A stretch of 64,000 nucleotides of DNA from DAOMNO01 sp035443885. GTDB taxonomy: Bacteria > Planctomycetota > Phycisphaerae > Phycisphaerales > SM1A02. Shown in pieces: positions 1 through 8,123 of this stretch (position 1 is its first letter; each line of letters starts with the position of its first letter). The translations under genes were made by a program, and so were the position numbers. The DNA lies in contig DAOMNO010000015.1 in the NCBI GenBank assembly GCA_035443885.1, positions 22,646-86,645 of the forward strand, read 5' to 3'. Below the pieces are notes generated by a model, which was not told where the DNA came from, searched no databases, and saw only the letters and a program-made list of their open reading frames with translations.

Positions 1-1
1 G

Positions 2-1105
2 CCTGACGGTCTTCGCGCGGATTGCGGCGGAAGCGATAACATCATCTCGCCGGGTTTTCTTGACGCGCATACGCATCTGCCGCAGTTTAATGCGATCGGC
101 TGCGATGGCATGGACCTTCTCGCGTGGCTGGATCATGTGATCTATCCGGCAGAGGCGGCATGGGGGGACGAAGCATTCGCCCATCAACAGGCCGCACTTG
201 CGTACAAGCGAATGCTCCACGCCGGCACACTCGGTTTTGCGGGCTACCTCACCAGTCATTTCCATGCCTGGGCCGCTGCAGTCCGCGCAGCGCACGCTAT
301 CCCCCTGCGAGGCATCGTCGGTCAATCGTTGATGGATCGCCACGCGCCCGTAGTGCTACTCGGCCAAACCACTGCGCGGCTGGCAGCGTCTGAACGCGGC
401 CGCCTCAGCGCGAGCGCGAACCCTCGCTTCGCCATCTCATGCAGCGAGGCGATCATGAAGAACGCAGCCCAGCGCGCCAACGCTCGCACCGCCATGATCC
501 AGACGCACCTTGCGGAAACAGCCGCAGAGTGTGATCGCGTGCGGGAGCTCTTTCCTGACGACGTGCATTACACCAGCGTATATGACCGCTGCGGCTTGCT
601 GACGCCCCGAACTTTGCTCGCCCACTGCGTTCACCTTTCGCCACGCGAATGGGAAGTGATCCGCGAGCGACAAAGCGTCGTCGTGCATTGTCCAACCGCC
701 AACACGTTTTTGTGTTCAGGTCTGTTTGATCTGGATGCCGCTCGCGAGCATGGCGTGCGCCTCGCGTTGGGTTCAGATGTCGCAGCAGGTCCCGATATCG
801 CGATGCCTCGCGTCGCTCGCGCCATGATCGAAGTGGCGAAATTACGCGCTCTGACAATCAACCCCCGTGCCCATGTGCCGACACCAATAGAAGCGTGGCA
901 TCTCATCACGCGGGGCAACGCCGAGGCGTGCGGCTGGACTGATGCCGGAAAGCTTGAACGCGGCGCAGCAGCCGATCTGCTTGTTCTGAGCGGGCCGTTT
1001 GAACGCGATGAACATCTCATCGGTCGCCTGATCTACGGCTGGGACGAATCGTGGATTACAGCCCGCATCGTCGCGGGCGTTCGACTCGAACCGGCCAGCG
1101 CGTGA
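2..1105 (+). CDS. guaD: guanine deaminase (5' partial)
   Basis: The reading frame is open from the left window edge, so the N-terminus lies outside; 367 residues are visible. The protein is a metal-dependent amidohydrolase that would convert guanine to xanthine in purine salvage. The visible part begins with the metal-binding HxH in SPGFLDAHTHLPQ, followed by a guanine-deaminase-like segment (GMDLLAWLDHVIYPAE), a QTHLAET histidine, LLAHCVHLS, and the metal/catalytic aspartate in LGSDVAAGPDIAMPR. The tail GKLERGAAADLLVL is typical of the composite beta-domain of the superfamily. The first internal ATG (110) lies after the HxH motif and cannot be the true start. Another amidohydrolase subclass is possible, but the PQ after HTH and the spacing fit GuaD best. 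Confidence 0.8.
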   Translation, partial: PDGLRADCGGSDNIISPGFLDAHTHLPQFNAIGCDGMDLLAWLDHVIYPAEAAWGDEAFAHQQAALAYKRMLHAGTLGFAGYLTSHFHAWAAAVRAAHAIPLRGIVGQSLMDRHAPVVLLGQTTARLAASERGRLSASANPRFAISCSEAIMKNAAQRANARTAMIQTHLAETAAECDRVRELFPDDVHYTSVYDRCGLLTPRTLLAHCVHLSPREWEVIRERQSVVVHCPTANTFLCSGLFDLDAAREHGVRLALGSDVAAGPDIAMPRVARAMIEVAKLRALTINPRAHVPTPIEAWHLITRGNAEACGWTDAGKLERGAAADLLVLSGPFERDEHLIGRLIYGWDESWITARIVAGVRLEPASA

Positions 1106-1139
1106 GGCCGTGCGTTTCAGCATCGCGCGGTTCTGAACC

Positions 1140-1145
1140 TACACT
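1140..1145 (+). promoter_or_regulatory. TACACT -10-like element, leaderless geometry
   Basis: TACACT sits 8 bases before the rhomboid ATG with no Shine-Dalgarno sequence in between. Transcription would start close to the start codon. No consensus -35 element was seen. Confidence 0.4.
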
Positions 1146-1153
1146 ACTCGCTC

Positions 1154-2353
1154 ATGCTGATTCCGCTCCGCACAGATCGCCACCTTCGCCGCAGACCCGT
1201 CATTACAGAAGGGCTGCTGCTGGTGAACCTGCTGGTGTATCTGGCGGGGCTGGCGGGCGCATATGCCAACTGGTTTGATATACGCACGTTCATCGACGCG
1301 GGAAGTTTCAAGCCGCACGATTTTCGCGCGTGGCAGCTCATCAGCTATCAGTTCCTGCATGATCCCACTTCCATCTGGCATCTTGCATTCAACATGCTCT
1401 TTCTATGGGTGTTTGGCACCGCAGTGGAAGATCGAATCGGGCGTATCAGTTTTCTCAGCTTTTACCTGATCGGCGGCGCCGTGGCAGGATTGGCGCATGC
1501 TCAGGTGACTTCCGCGCCGGTGATCGGAGCGAGCGGTTCAATCGCTGCAGTAACGGGCGGCTTCCTCGCACTCTTCCCGCGAAGCACGATCCGCGTACTG
1601 TTCATCTTTTTCATCATCGGCATCTACCACATTCCCAGCCTGTGGTTCATCGGCTTCTACTTTGTCGTGGATGTGCTTCGACAGACAGGCGAACTGCTGG
1701 GCGGCGGTCAGGACCGCGTGGCGTACATGGCGCACATCGCCGGGTACATCTATGGCTTTGTCCTCGCCTTCACGCTGCTCGGCCTGCGCATCATCAAGCG
1801 CGAAGACATGGACATCTTCTATGTGTTCAGCCAGTCTCGCAGGCGAGCTGCTTTCCGTGAACTCAATCGCAGTGCACATGGCGCAGCGTGGGAAGCGCCA
1901 ACGGCGCCAATCGCGAATCAGAACGAAAAACCGCCGCCGATCAAGGACAGACCGCTGACGGAATCGGAGCGGCAGGTCGCGGCCAAGCGCACCCGCATCA
2001 ATGAACTGGTCGCACAGCACAAGCTCGCAGAGGCCGCAGCCATGTATCGCGATCTGATGCGAATCGACGCACGGGCGGCGTTTGCAGAATCGCGCCAGCT
2101 TGATCTCGCCAATCAGCTCTACGCGGAAGGGCATCACGCGGATGCCGCCCGCGCATATGAACTCTTTATTGAAAGCTACCCCGGCAGTGGAAGCATCCAT
2201 GAAGTTCGTCTCGCGCTCGGAACGCTCTACGCTCGGCGCCTCGGCAAGCCTGATCGCGCCAGAGAACTGCTTGACCAAGCCAAGTCGCGACTTGCAGATC
2301 AACGCCAGATCGCCCTTGCGGAGAAACTGCTCGGAGAACTCGGCGTCTCGTGA
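1154..2353 (+). CDS. rhomboid family intramembrane serine protease with TPR tail
   Basis: This is a 399-residue polytopic membrane protease. The rhomboid domain covers roughly residues 15-215. It carries HLAFNMLFLWVFG in TM2, the catalytic serine in GASGS (Ser127), and the catalytic histidine in the last helix (His194 in AHIAGYIYGF), so the Ser-His dyad is intact. A cytosolic C-terminal part (about 260-395) holds helical TPR-like repeats, including YRDLMRIDARAAFAESRQLDLA and a YELFIESYPGS repeat. These may bring partners to the membrane protease. The ATG at 1154 has no Shine-Dalgarno sequence but has TACACT 8 bases upstream. The stop overlaps a possible GTG start of trpF. The substrate cannot be told from the sequence. 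Confidence 0.88.
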   Translation: MLIPLRTDRHLRRRPVITEGLLLVNLLVYLAGLAGAYANWFDIRTFIDAGSFKPHDFRAWQLISYQFLHDPTSIWHLAFNMLFLWVFGTAVEDRIGRISFLSFYLIGGAVAGLAHAQVTSAPVIGASGSIAAVTGGFLALFPRSTIRVLFIFFIIGIYHIPSLWFIGFYFVVDVLRQTGELLGGGQDRVAYMAHIAGYIYGFVLAFTLLGLRIIKREDMDIFYVFSQSRRRAAFRELNRSAHGAAWEAPTAPIANQNEKPPPIKDRPLTESERQVAAKRTRINELVAQHKLAEAAAMYRDLMRIDARAAFAESRQLDLANQLYAEGHHADAARAYELFIESYPGSGSIHEVRLALGTLYARRLGKPDRARELLDQAKSRLADQRQIALAEKLLGELGVS

Positions 2354-2361
2354 ATGAGCCT

Positions 2362-2988
2362 ATGAATCAGCGAACACGCATCAAAATCTGTGGCATCATG
2401 ACTGTCGATGCAGCACTCGCCGCCATTGACGCCGGTGCCGACGCTGTGGGGCTGGTCTTCGCGCCAAACTCGCCGCGGCGAATTGACCTTGATGACGCCA
2501 TTGAGATTGTTGACGCTCTGCCGCCGTTCGTCACGCCGGTCGGCTTGTTCCAGCTCGGCAAGAATGCGTCCAACGCCGATCTTGACGAATGGTGGTGCGA
2601 ATGGTGCCAGCTTCACGGTGATGAAGATGAGAAAACAGTCGCCAAGGTCGCTGAATCGCACAGAATCATTCGCGGGTTCCCATTCAACGCCGCACAGATT
2701 AAACGATGGAACGACTGCGATGAAGTCGCCGCCTTGTTGATCGACGGGTCGAAAGGTGGAGGCGGAACCTCATTCGATCATGCTGGTTTAGCACGAATGA
2801 CACCGGAGATCGACAAGCCGATCATTCTCGCGGGCGGACTGACGCCCGAAAACGTAGGAGACGCCATTCGTGCAGTTCGGCCGTTCGCGGTCGATGTCAG
2901 CAGCGGCGTGGAATCATCGCGAGGCGTGAAGGACGCTGCGCTCATTCACAAGTTCTGTGCTGCGGTCCGCGCCGCCGATGCTGGTTGA
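2362..2988 (+). CDS. trpF: phosphoribosylanthranilate isomerase
   Basis: TrpF catalyses the Amadori rearrangement of phosphoribosylanthranilate to CdRP in tryptophan synthesis. The N-terminus RTRIKICGIM holds the catalytic cysteine of the KICG motif. GADAVGLVFAPNSPR is the TrpF signature, and a phosphate-binding region (IILAGGLTPENV, then VDVSSGVESSRGVKD with the catalytic Asp) completes the TIM barrel. The 208-residue length is normal. A GTG at 2350 is in frame and overlaps the stop of the rhomboid gene, so translation may be coupled. The ATG at 2362 gives a start closer to the family. No other trp gene is nearby. The gene ends two bases from the stop of the convergent moaC. Confidence 0.93.
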   Translation: MNQRTRIKICGIMTVDAALAAIDAGADAVGLVFAPNSPRRIDLDDAIEIVDALPPFVTPVGLFQLGKNASNADLDEWWCEWCQLHGDEDEKTVAKVAESHRIIRGFPFNAAQIKRWNDCDEVAALLIDGSKGGGGTSFDHAGLARMTPEIDKPIILAGGLTPENVGDAIRAVRPFAVDVSSGVESSRGVKDAALIHKFCAAVRAADAG

Positions 2989-2990
2989 AC

Positions 2991-3449
2991 CTACACCGGG
3001 GTCTTGGTCTTGCCGACCAGTCGCACGCCTTCCAGGCGAAGATCACGATCAACCGCTTTGGTCATGTCGTAAAGCGTCAGCCCGGCTATGGCGACGGCTG
3101 TCAATGCTTCCATCTCAACGCCTGTCTTTGCAGTCGTCGTCGCGGTGGCGATGATGCGCAGGCGATCCGGCGCGGTTCGTTCAAAATCGACCGAAACCGC
3201 ATCGAGAGGCAGACTGTGACAAAGCGGAACCAGCTCATCGCATTTCTTCGCGGCTTGAATGCCTGCGATTCGCGCTACCGCGAGAGCTTCGCCCTTAGGC
3301 ACTTTTCCCGCCTCGATCAAATCCAGCGTGTCATGATTTGCGCAGAAGAAACCCTCTGCGATCGCCTCGCGCCGCATCGGCAGCTTATGACCGACATCGA
3401 CCATTGACGCCCTGCCCTGCTCATCAAGATGCGTGAGTTTCTCTTTCAT
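2991..3449 (-). CDS. moaC: cyclic pyranopterin monophosphate synthase
   Basis: MoaC converts the cyclic GTP product of MoaA into cyclic pyranopterin monophosphate in molybdenum cofactor synthesis. The 152-residue protein has all family hallmarks: LTHLDEQGRASMVDVGHK at the N-terminus, AAKKCDELVPLCHSLPLD with the active-site His and Cys, KTGVEMEALTAV, and LYDMTKAVDRD with the catalytic Lys and Asp. Its ATG overlaps the stop of the upstream amidohydrolase gene (ATGA), so the two are probably co-transcribed. No moaA, moaD or moaE lies in the window. Confidence 0.96.
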   Translation of the reverse strand: MKEKLTHLDEQGRASMVDVGHKLPMRREAIAEGFFCANHDTLDLIEAGKVPKGEALAVARIAGIQAAKKCDELVPLCHSLPLDAVSVDFERTAPDRLRIIATATTTAKTGVEMEALTAVAIAGLTLYDMTKAVDRDLRLEGVRLVGKTKTPV

Positions 3450-5008
3450 GGGTCGCCTGCCTCGGCATCGTAAACGATTTCGCCGTTGACGATCGTCTTC
3501 TGGACGCGCGGCAGTCGAACCGACCAGTCTATTTCAAACGGATCGCAATCGAAGACGACGAGGTCCGCGAGAGCGCCGGGCTTGATCAATCCTGCATCGT
3601 CCAGATTCAGCGCAAACGCAGCGTTTGTGGTATAGGCGCGAAGTGTCTCCGCTACTGTCAGATTCTCGTCAGTACGGAACGGCCTGCCATCAAGTGTGAG
3701 GCCGGTAATCGCAGAACGCATTCCCAACATAGGATCGCATGACACGACTGGCCAATCCGAACCGAAAGCCAAGACCGCGTCAGCATTCAAAAGTTGCCTG
3801 AACGCGAACGAGCCAGCGATGCGATGCGGCCCTAACCGCGCTTCTGCGTATCGACCGTCATCCGCCTTGTGCAGGGGTTGCATACTGGCAATGCGACCGG
3901 CAAAACGAGCGATGTCGGCGCGATCGAGCTGCTGCGCGTGTTCGATGCGTGGCCGCCTTGAGCGATCAATTGCCTCAGTCGCATCCAGTGCCAGGCGCGC
4001 CGCTTCATCGCCGATCGCATGAATCGAAGGCGACAGCCCCGCCACCGCCACCGCATGCGCCCAGTCGCGCAAGTGTCCGTCATGTGCCAGTTCCACCAAC
4101 AAACCACGATTACCGGGATCGTCTGAGTAACCCTCAAACAGTCGCGCGGTGCGTGAACCGAGTGTGCCATCCGCAAATGCCTTATAGCCAATGACCGCAA
4201 GCCGATCTTGAACGGCATGCTCGCGTGCGAAGTCTCGGCCATATGAAAAATCCATCGGCCACGCACGATCGAGCAGTGTGATCGCGCATCGAAGAACGAG
4301 TTCTTCGCGCATCGGCACGTACACCTCTCGCACATCGCGCGTATATTCCATACTCCCCACTGCGGTAATGCCCAACGAAAGCAAATGCCGCTGCGCCTCG
4401 CGAAGCTGTGATCGCTTCATCTCGATCGGCGCTTCAGGCACGATGGGATTCACAAGTTTCCACGCGGCGGCTTCGATCATCAGCCCCGTCGGCTCACCCG
4501 TCCTCGCATCACGTTCAACGCGCCCGCCAGATGGATCGCTTCGCAGATCACACAACTGCAGCACTGCATCGTTGACTAACGCCGCATGCAGGTCCATACG
4601 GTAACACACGACGGGTCGATCGTTCGCTGCTCGGAGCCACTCCTTCGTCGGCGCGCCATCACGCACGGGCCAGTTCTCGGCTGCCCAGCCGTGCGCGAGA
4701 AGCCACACGCCGTCTGGCAACGTTGCGTGTCGCCCCGCGATCTCAGCTTCAAACCCTGCCCTGCTGCGCACATGACGCAGATCGAGCTGTGAGAGTGATC
4801 GCCCACCCATCAGCATGTGAAGATGCGCATCAATCAAACCTGGTGATACAAACCGTCCCCGCAGATCAAGCACATGTTGAGCCGAAGCGCCCTCTGGCGG
4901 ATTCACCTGTACGATGCGACCTCGCTCGACCAGCACCGAATGGGCGTCAGGCCATGGCGTGGCGCCAGTCCAGATTCGGGCGTTGCGAATGAGCAGTGAA
5001 GCAGACAC
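3446..5008 (-). CDS. amidohydrolase family protein (YtcJ-like)
   Basis: This 520-residue metal-dependent hydrolase belongs to the YtcJ/amidohydrolase-3 group. It shows the HxH metal site in GLIDAHLHMLMGGRSL, conserved HAIGDEAARLALDATE and RIEHAQQLD segments, and AFGSDWPVVSCDP with the catalytic aspartate. The C-terminus (GLIKPGALADLVVFD) closes the beta-sandwich. The frame is open up to 5074, but the GTG at 5008 (reading VSASLLIRNARIW) is preferred. It begins where the family begins and has TATATT 7 bases upstream, and a longer start would run into the region divergent from the lipoprotein gene. The substrate is unknown; members hydrolyse N-substituted formamides or other amides. It overlaps moaC by 4 bases. 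Confidence 0.82.
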   Translation of the reverse strand: MSASLLIRNARIWTGATPWPDAHSVLVERGRIVQVNPPEGASAQHVLDLRGRFVSPGLIDAHLHMLMGGRSLSQLDLRHVRSRAGFEAEIAGRHATLPDGVWLLAHGWAAENWPVRDGAPTKEWLRAANDRPVVCYRMDLHAALVNDAVLQLCDLRSDPSGGRVERDARTGEPTGLMIEAAAWKLVNPIVPEAPIEMKRSQLREAQRHLLSLGITAVGSMEYTRDVREVYVPMREELVLRCAITLLDRAWPMDFSYGRDFAREHAVQDRLAVIGYKAFADGTLGSRTARLFEGYSDDPGNRGLLVELAHDGHLRDWAHAVAVAGLSPSIHAIGDEAARLALDATEAIDRSRRPRIEHAQQLDRADIARFAGRIASMQPLHKADDGRYAEARLGPHRIAGSFAFRQLLNADAVLAFGSDWPVVSCDPMLGMRSAITGLTLDGRPFRTDENLTVAETLRAYTTNAAFALNLDDAGLIKPGALADLVVFDCDPFEIDWSVRLPRVQKTIVNGEIVYDAEAGDP

Positions 5009-5015
5009 AGGCCGG

Positions 5016-5021
5016 AATATA
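5016..5021 (-). promoter_or_regulatory. TATATT -10-like element, leaderless geometry
   Basis: Read on the minus strand, TATATT lies 7 bases before the GTG start of the amidohydrolase, with no Shine-Dalgarno sequence. It supports the choice of 5008 as start. Confidence 0.45.
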
Positions 5022-5094
5022 ACGCGGGGGTGGCCGAATGCGGCTGAAGGCACTATGGTTTGACGAGTCAACACCGCTTCGGAGGATCAAATCG

Positions 5095-5778
5095 ATGACG
5101 CTTCGCATCGTTCTGACATCGTGCTTAGGTCTCTCGCTGTTCACGGCCGGTTGCGATTACGCCGCACCTGAAGGCGAAACTTCCAACTCGCCCGACCGCA
5201 GTGCTGAGAACCTGCCGGGCATGACCGGGGCACCGGCTCACGCTTCGCCCGCTCGTCCTGCGACGCCTCAGCAGCCCGCGCGACCCACTGGGCCGATGGA
5301 GCCACCCAGCGATCCCACCGTGGCGGAGTTCCTGGGTTTACGCGGGCCTAAACCCGCGACGTGGCTTTGGCATCCGCCGCGCAACCAGATGGTGCACACC
5401 AACTACACCGTCCCGGGCACAGACGGGACCAAGCAGGCATACGTTACCGTGTTCTATTTCCCCGGCGAAGGCGGCTCGGTTGAGGACAACATTGAACGCT
5501 GGAAGAACCAGTTCCGCACGGCGGACGGCTACGAAGCCAAGCCGACCATCACTGAGTTGGAAGTGGACGAGATGCCCGTTGTGCTGGTGGAACTGGCAGG
5601 TGAATGGATGCAGATGGGCGCTGGCTGGTACACGCCAGATCAACTCTTCCTCGCTGCAATCATTGATGCGCCGATCGGCCGCGTGTTCATCCGCTTTGCT
5701 GGCCCGACAGCCACCGTCGAAGCAAACCGTGAGGCTTTCATGGCGATGCTCAATGGATTTGAACGCATCGCCGATTGA
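5095..5778 (+). CDS. putative lipoprotein of unknown function
   Basis: This 227-residue protein begins with a lipoprotein signal (MTLRIVLTSCLGLSLFTAGC), giving a predicted lipidated Cys at position 20. A low-complexity Pro/Ala/Ser linker (about 25-75) follows, then a globular domain starting VAEFLGLRGPKPATWLWHPP. That domain contains a region of the kind GEGGSVEDNIERWKNQF and ends in EAFMAMLNGFERIAD, as in planctomycete exported proteins of unknown function. The ATG at 5095 is chosen over 5038 because GGAGG lies 9 bases upstream and because the lipobox then falls at the right distance. It converges with the next gene, six bases from its stop. Attachment to a membrane is inferred from the lipobox alone. 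Confidence 0.75.
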   Translation: MTLRIVLTSCLGLSLFTAGCDYAAPEGETSNSPDRSAENLPGMTGAPAHASPARPATPQQPARPTGPMEPPSDPTVAEFLGLRGPKPATWLWHPPRNQMVHTNYTVPGTDGTKQAYVTVFYFPGEGGSVEDNIERWKNQFRTADGYEAKPTITELEVDEMPVVLVELAGEWMQMGAGWYTPDQLFLAAIIDAPIGRVFIRFAGPTATVEANREAFMAMLNGFERIAD

Positions 5779-5784
5779 ACGGCT

Positions 5785-6210
5785 TCATGCTTCGTCAACG
5801 GGCGTGAACGTTGCACCGGACTTCACGTAGCAGTTCACCAAGCGGCCGACTTCAAGGACGCGGAAATCCTGCTCGGGCAGGGTATCGATGACCATCGGCA
5901 CGGCGACATTCACACCGACCTTTCTCGCCGCTTCATCAACCCACAGCACAGTCCCCGCGACGATGCGTGGCGTGCCGATCACCGGCTCAATGAAACGCCC
6001 GCCGCCCTTTGCAGGATGAATGCGTAACGCTGCTGCGTTGATGACGCCGCGCACGCGCCGCCCCACACTCGGCCGCAAACTCGAAGCAGGCACCGCGGGC
6101 ACAAGATGAATGCGATAGTCCGTCCCCGGCACATGCAGCGTCATGCGGTCTTCTGCCAATTCTTCCAGCACGCCGCGTGCGATGGTTTCACTGTGAACAC
6201 CTGCTGTCAC
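5785..6210 (-). CDS. hypothetical protein, 141 residues
   Basis: I do not recognise this family. The GTG at 6210 is chosen because GGAGGTT lies 6-7 bases upstream; the more upstream ATG would place that strong Shine-Dalgarno sequence inside the gene. The product is mostly beta-strand by eye, with RGVLEELAEDRMTLHVPGTDYRIHL followed by RVRGVINAAALRIHP and VGVNVAVPMVIDTLPEQDF. There is no signal peptide or membrane segment, so it is probably cytoplasmic. A small beta-barrel (OB-like or PilZ-like) fold is possible but not shown. No conserved catalytic motif is visible. Confidence 0.6.
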   Translation of the reverse strand: MTAGVHSETIARGVLEELAEDRMTLHVPGTDYRIHLVPAVPASSLRPSVGRRVRGVINAAALRIHPAKGGGRFIEPVIGTPRIVAGTVLWVDEAARKVGVNVAVPMVIDTLPEQDFRVLEVGRLVNCYVKSGATFTPVDEA

Positions 6211-6292
6211 GGAACAACCTCCAATGCAAAGCCGCAGCACGGCTGCGGTGCGGGCATCATAGCATCAGCCTCTTGCTCAGCAGGAACAAAGA

Positions 6293-6318
6293 ACAGCCCC
6301 GCCGAATGCGACGGGGCT
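6293..6318 (-). terminator. intrinsic terminator of the dockerin-tailed gene
   Basis: An 8-bp GC-rich stem (CAGCCCCG with CGGGGCTG, loop 6301-6310) is followed on the minus strand by a T-rich run (TTCTTTGTT). It lies about 30 bases past the stop at 6346. Confidence 0.8.
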
Positions 6319-6345
6319 GCTGCAATGAATCGCCGGGTAACAGGA

Positions 6346-7920
6346 TTACGGACACGGCCCCCACGCGCCGAGCAGAATCAGCAGGTCCTGCACGTCAACG
6401 GAGCCTGAATCATTCAGGTCCGCCGGGCATTCGCCCTTGCCACACGGCCCCCATGAGCCAAGCAGGATGAGCAGATCTTGCACGTCAACGGCGCCGCTGG
6501 CGTTGAGGTCCGCAAGACAAGGCGGAGCTGCGTTGAGGTCGATCCGCATAAATGCCGTAGGCGACGTGAATACAGGGTTGGAGGCAAGATCATTGCCGTT
6601 GCCGTCGTGCAGGTTGGCAATGAAGTAAAGCACCTTGTCGTCCGAAAGGAAGACGTTGTTGCCGGTGAGTGCTGCCAGGGTCGGCACCGCACGACCGATG
6701 AACGCATTGTTGTCAGGCGAACCGTCACCTGAAAGGTCCACCGCCTGACCCTCACGCACCACTACCACGCCATTCACCACGATGACTTCATCCTGCGTGT
6801 TGTCAGCGTTGTCCGTAGTTCCTGCGAGGAACCAGTCGCCGTTGCGATTGCCGCCGACCGCGTAGAACGATGTGCCCCACCGCTCCTTTTGGCCGGGCAC
6901 AACATCATTGGTTACTGCAAGCAACTGACCGTTGCGCACGGCCCACGCGCCGCCGCCCACGATCGTGCCGCGTGCGTACCAGTCGCCGTTTGCCGCGACA
7001 TCGGCGTGAACAATGGTGTTGACAATGACCGACGTGCCCGGAATCGCATTCCCCTGTTGAATGACGACCTTTTCATCGACGATGAGCACATTCTGGTTCG
7101 CCTGCTGATCAACCTGCCCGCGAACCAGCCAGCGACCAAACTCGCCGAGCGAAATGGGCTGGAAGTTTGGTGTGCTATAGAAGCTGTTTGCAGTCAAGCC
7201 GCCCACAATTTCCGTCCCAATGCCGTTCAGGCCGACCACGGTCGTGATGCCGCGCTGATGGAACTTCTGATTGTTGTAGAAGATGCCCGGCCTTCGCGAC
7301 GAATGAATGTTCTGAATGGTGCTGTCCTGCAAGCCGACGGTACCGTCGTTGAGCAGGTGCGCCGAACCGACGGAGTTACCGACGAGTTCATCGCCCGATG
7401 CTGAGGGCGGATTGTCGATGAGGCCGAGGTACGGATCGTCCTGCTTCATAAACACACTGGCCACACCGCCGATGGAGCGGATGACTTTGTGCCTATTCGT
7501 AGGCATAGCGCGTGCTGTGAACACAAAGTCGTTAGCTTCATTGAAGCGACCGACACCGGAGCCAATAAAATCGTACACCTCGCCGGGCGCGCCGCCGTGT
7601 ACCGGCTGGCCGCGCTGTGCAAAAACCGAGCCGACGTTGCCCGAGCCGATCATCAGAATCACTTCGCCATCAGAGCCTTGCTGGGTTCGCCCCTTGAGCA
7701 TCCAGTGCGTGCCATCCGGGCTGCCGATCAGGTCTTCCATCGCACGAAACTCGGTCGTCAGTGGATTGCCCGAGAGGTCAAGCGCACCGGGCACGATCGC
7801 TTTCGGGTGACCTGCGAACTTGGTGTAGATGACTTCGATCACACTCGCATGGGCGCTTGTGGGAAAAAATCCCAGTGCGGCGACTGCACCGAGCGCGAGA
7901 GGTCCATTCATTGACTTCAT
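6346..7920 (-). CDS. exported protein with two C-terminal dockerin-like repeats
   Basis: This 524-residue secreted protein starts MKSMNGPLALGAVAALGFF and has a signal peptide ending near AHA. The body is made of beta-rich repeats around NGDWYARG and NRNGDWFLAG, with recurrent VREGQAVDLSG and IQQGNAIPGT segments. It looks like a propeller or solenoid, but I do not recognise the family. The last 55 residues hold two dockerin-like motifs (ADLNASGAVDVQDLLILLGSWGPC and a near copy ending LLGAWGPCP). Each has an EF-hand-like calcium loop and flanking cysteines. AAGGAGAAGACAC before the ATG at 7920 is a clear Shine-Dalgarno region; the frame extends to 7971 but without a better start. It is divergent from the hydrolase at 8124. 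Export and surface anchoring are inferred. Confidence 0.8.
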   Translation of the reverse strand: MKSMNGPLALGAVAALGFFPTSAHASVIEVIYTKFAGHPKAIVPGALDLSGNPLTTEFRAMEDLIGSPDGTHWMLKGRTQQGSDGEVILMIGSGNVGSVFAQRGQPVHGGAPGEVYDFIGSGVGRFNEANDFVFTARAMPTNRHKVIRSIGGVASVFMKQDDPYLGLIDNPPSASGDELVGNSVGSAHLLNDGTVGLQDSTIQNIHSSRRPGIFYNNQKFHQRGITTVVGLNGIGTEIVGGLTANSFYSTPNFQPISLGEFGRWLVRGQVDQQANQNVLIVDEKVVIQQGNAIPGTSVIVNTIVHADVAANGDWYARGTIVGGGAWAVRNGQLLAVTNDVVPGQKERWGTSFYAVGGNRNGDWFLAGTTDNADNTQDEVIVVNGVVVVREGQAVDLSGDGSPDNNAFIGRAVPTLAALTGNNVFLSDDKVLYFIANLHDGNGNDLASNPVFTSPTAFMRIDLNAAPPCLADLNASGAVDVQDLLILLGSWGPCGKGECPADLNDSGSVDVQDLLILLGAWGPCP

Positions 7921-8111
7921 GTGTCTTCTCCTTACCAGGTCAAGTTGCGGCTGAAGCACCGCAATCGTCAAGACGATATCCGCGCACTAAGGTACCACTC
8001 GATACTGGAACCGCAACGCATTTCCGCCGTAATTCGGTGGTTTTCTGCCCCAAGACCGTCTCTTGCCGCCCTGAAGCACGCTCATACTCGCTTCAATCAA
8101 TCGCCATTCCC

Positions 8112-8117
8112 TACACT
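8112..8117 (+). promoter_or_regulatory. TACACT -10-like element, leaderless geometry
   Basis: TACACT ends 6 bases before the ATG of the alpha/beta hydrolase, and no Shine-Dalgarno sequence is present. It is the same hexamer as before the rhomboid gene. Confidence 0.42.
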
Positions 8118-8123
8118 GCCGCC

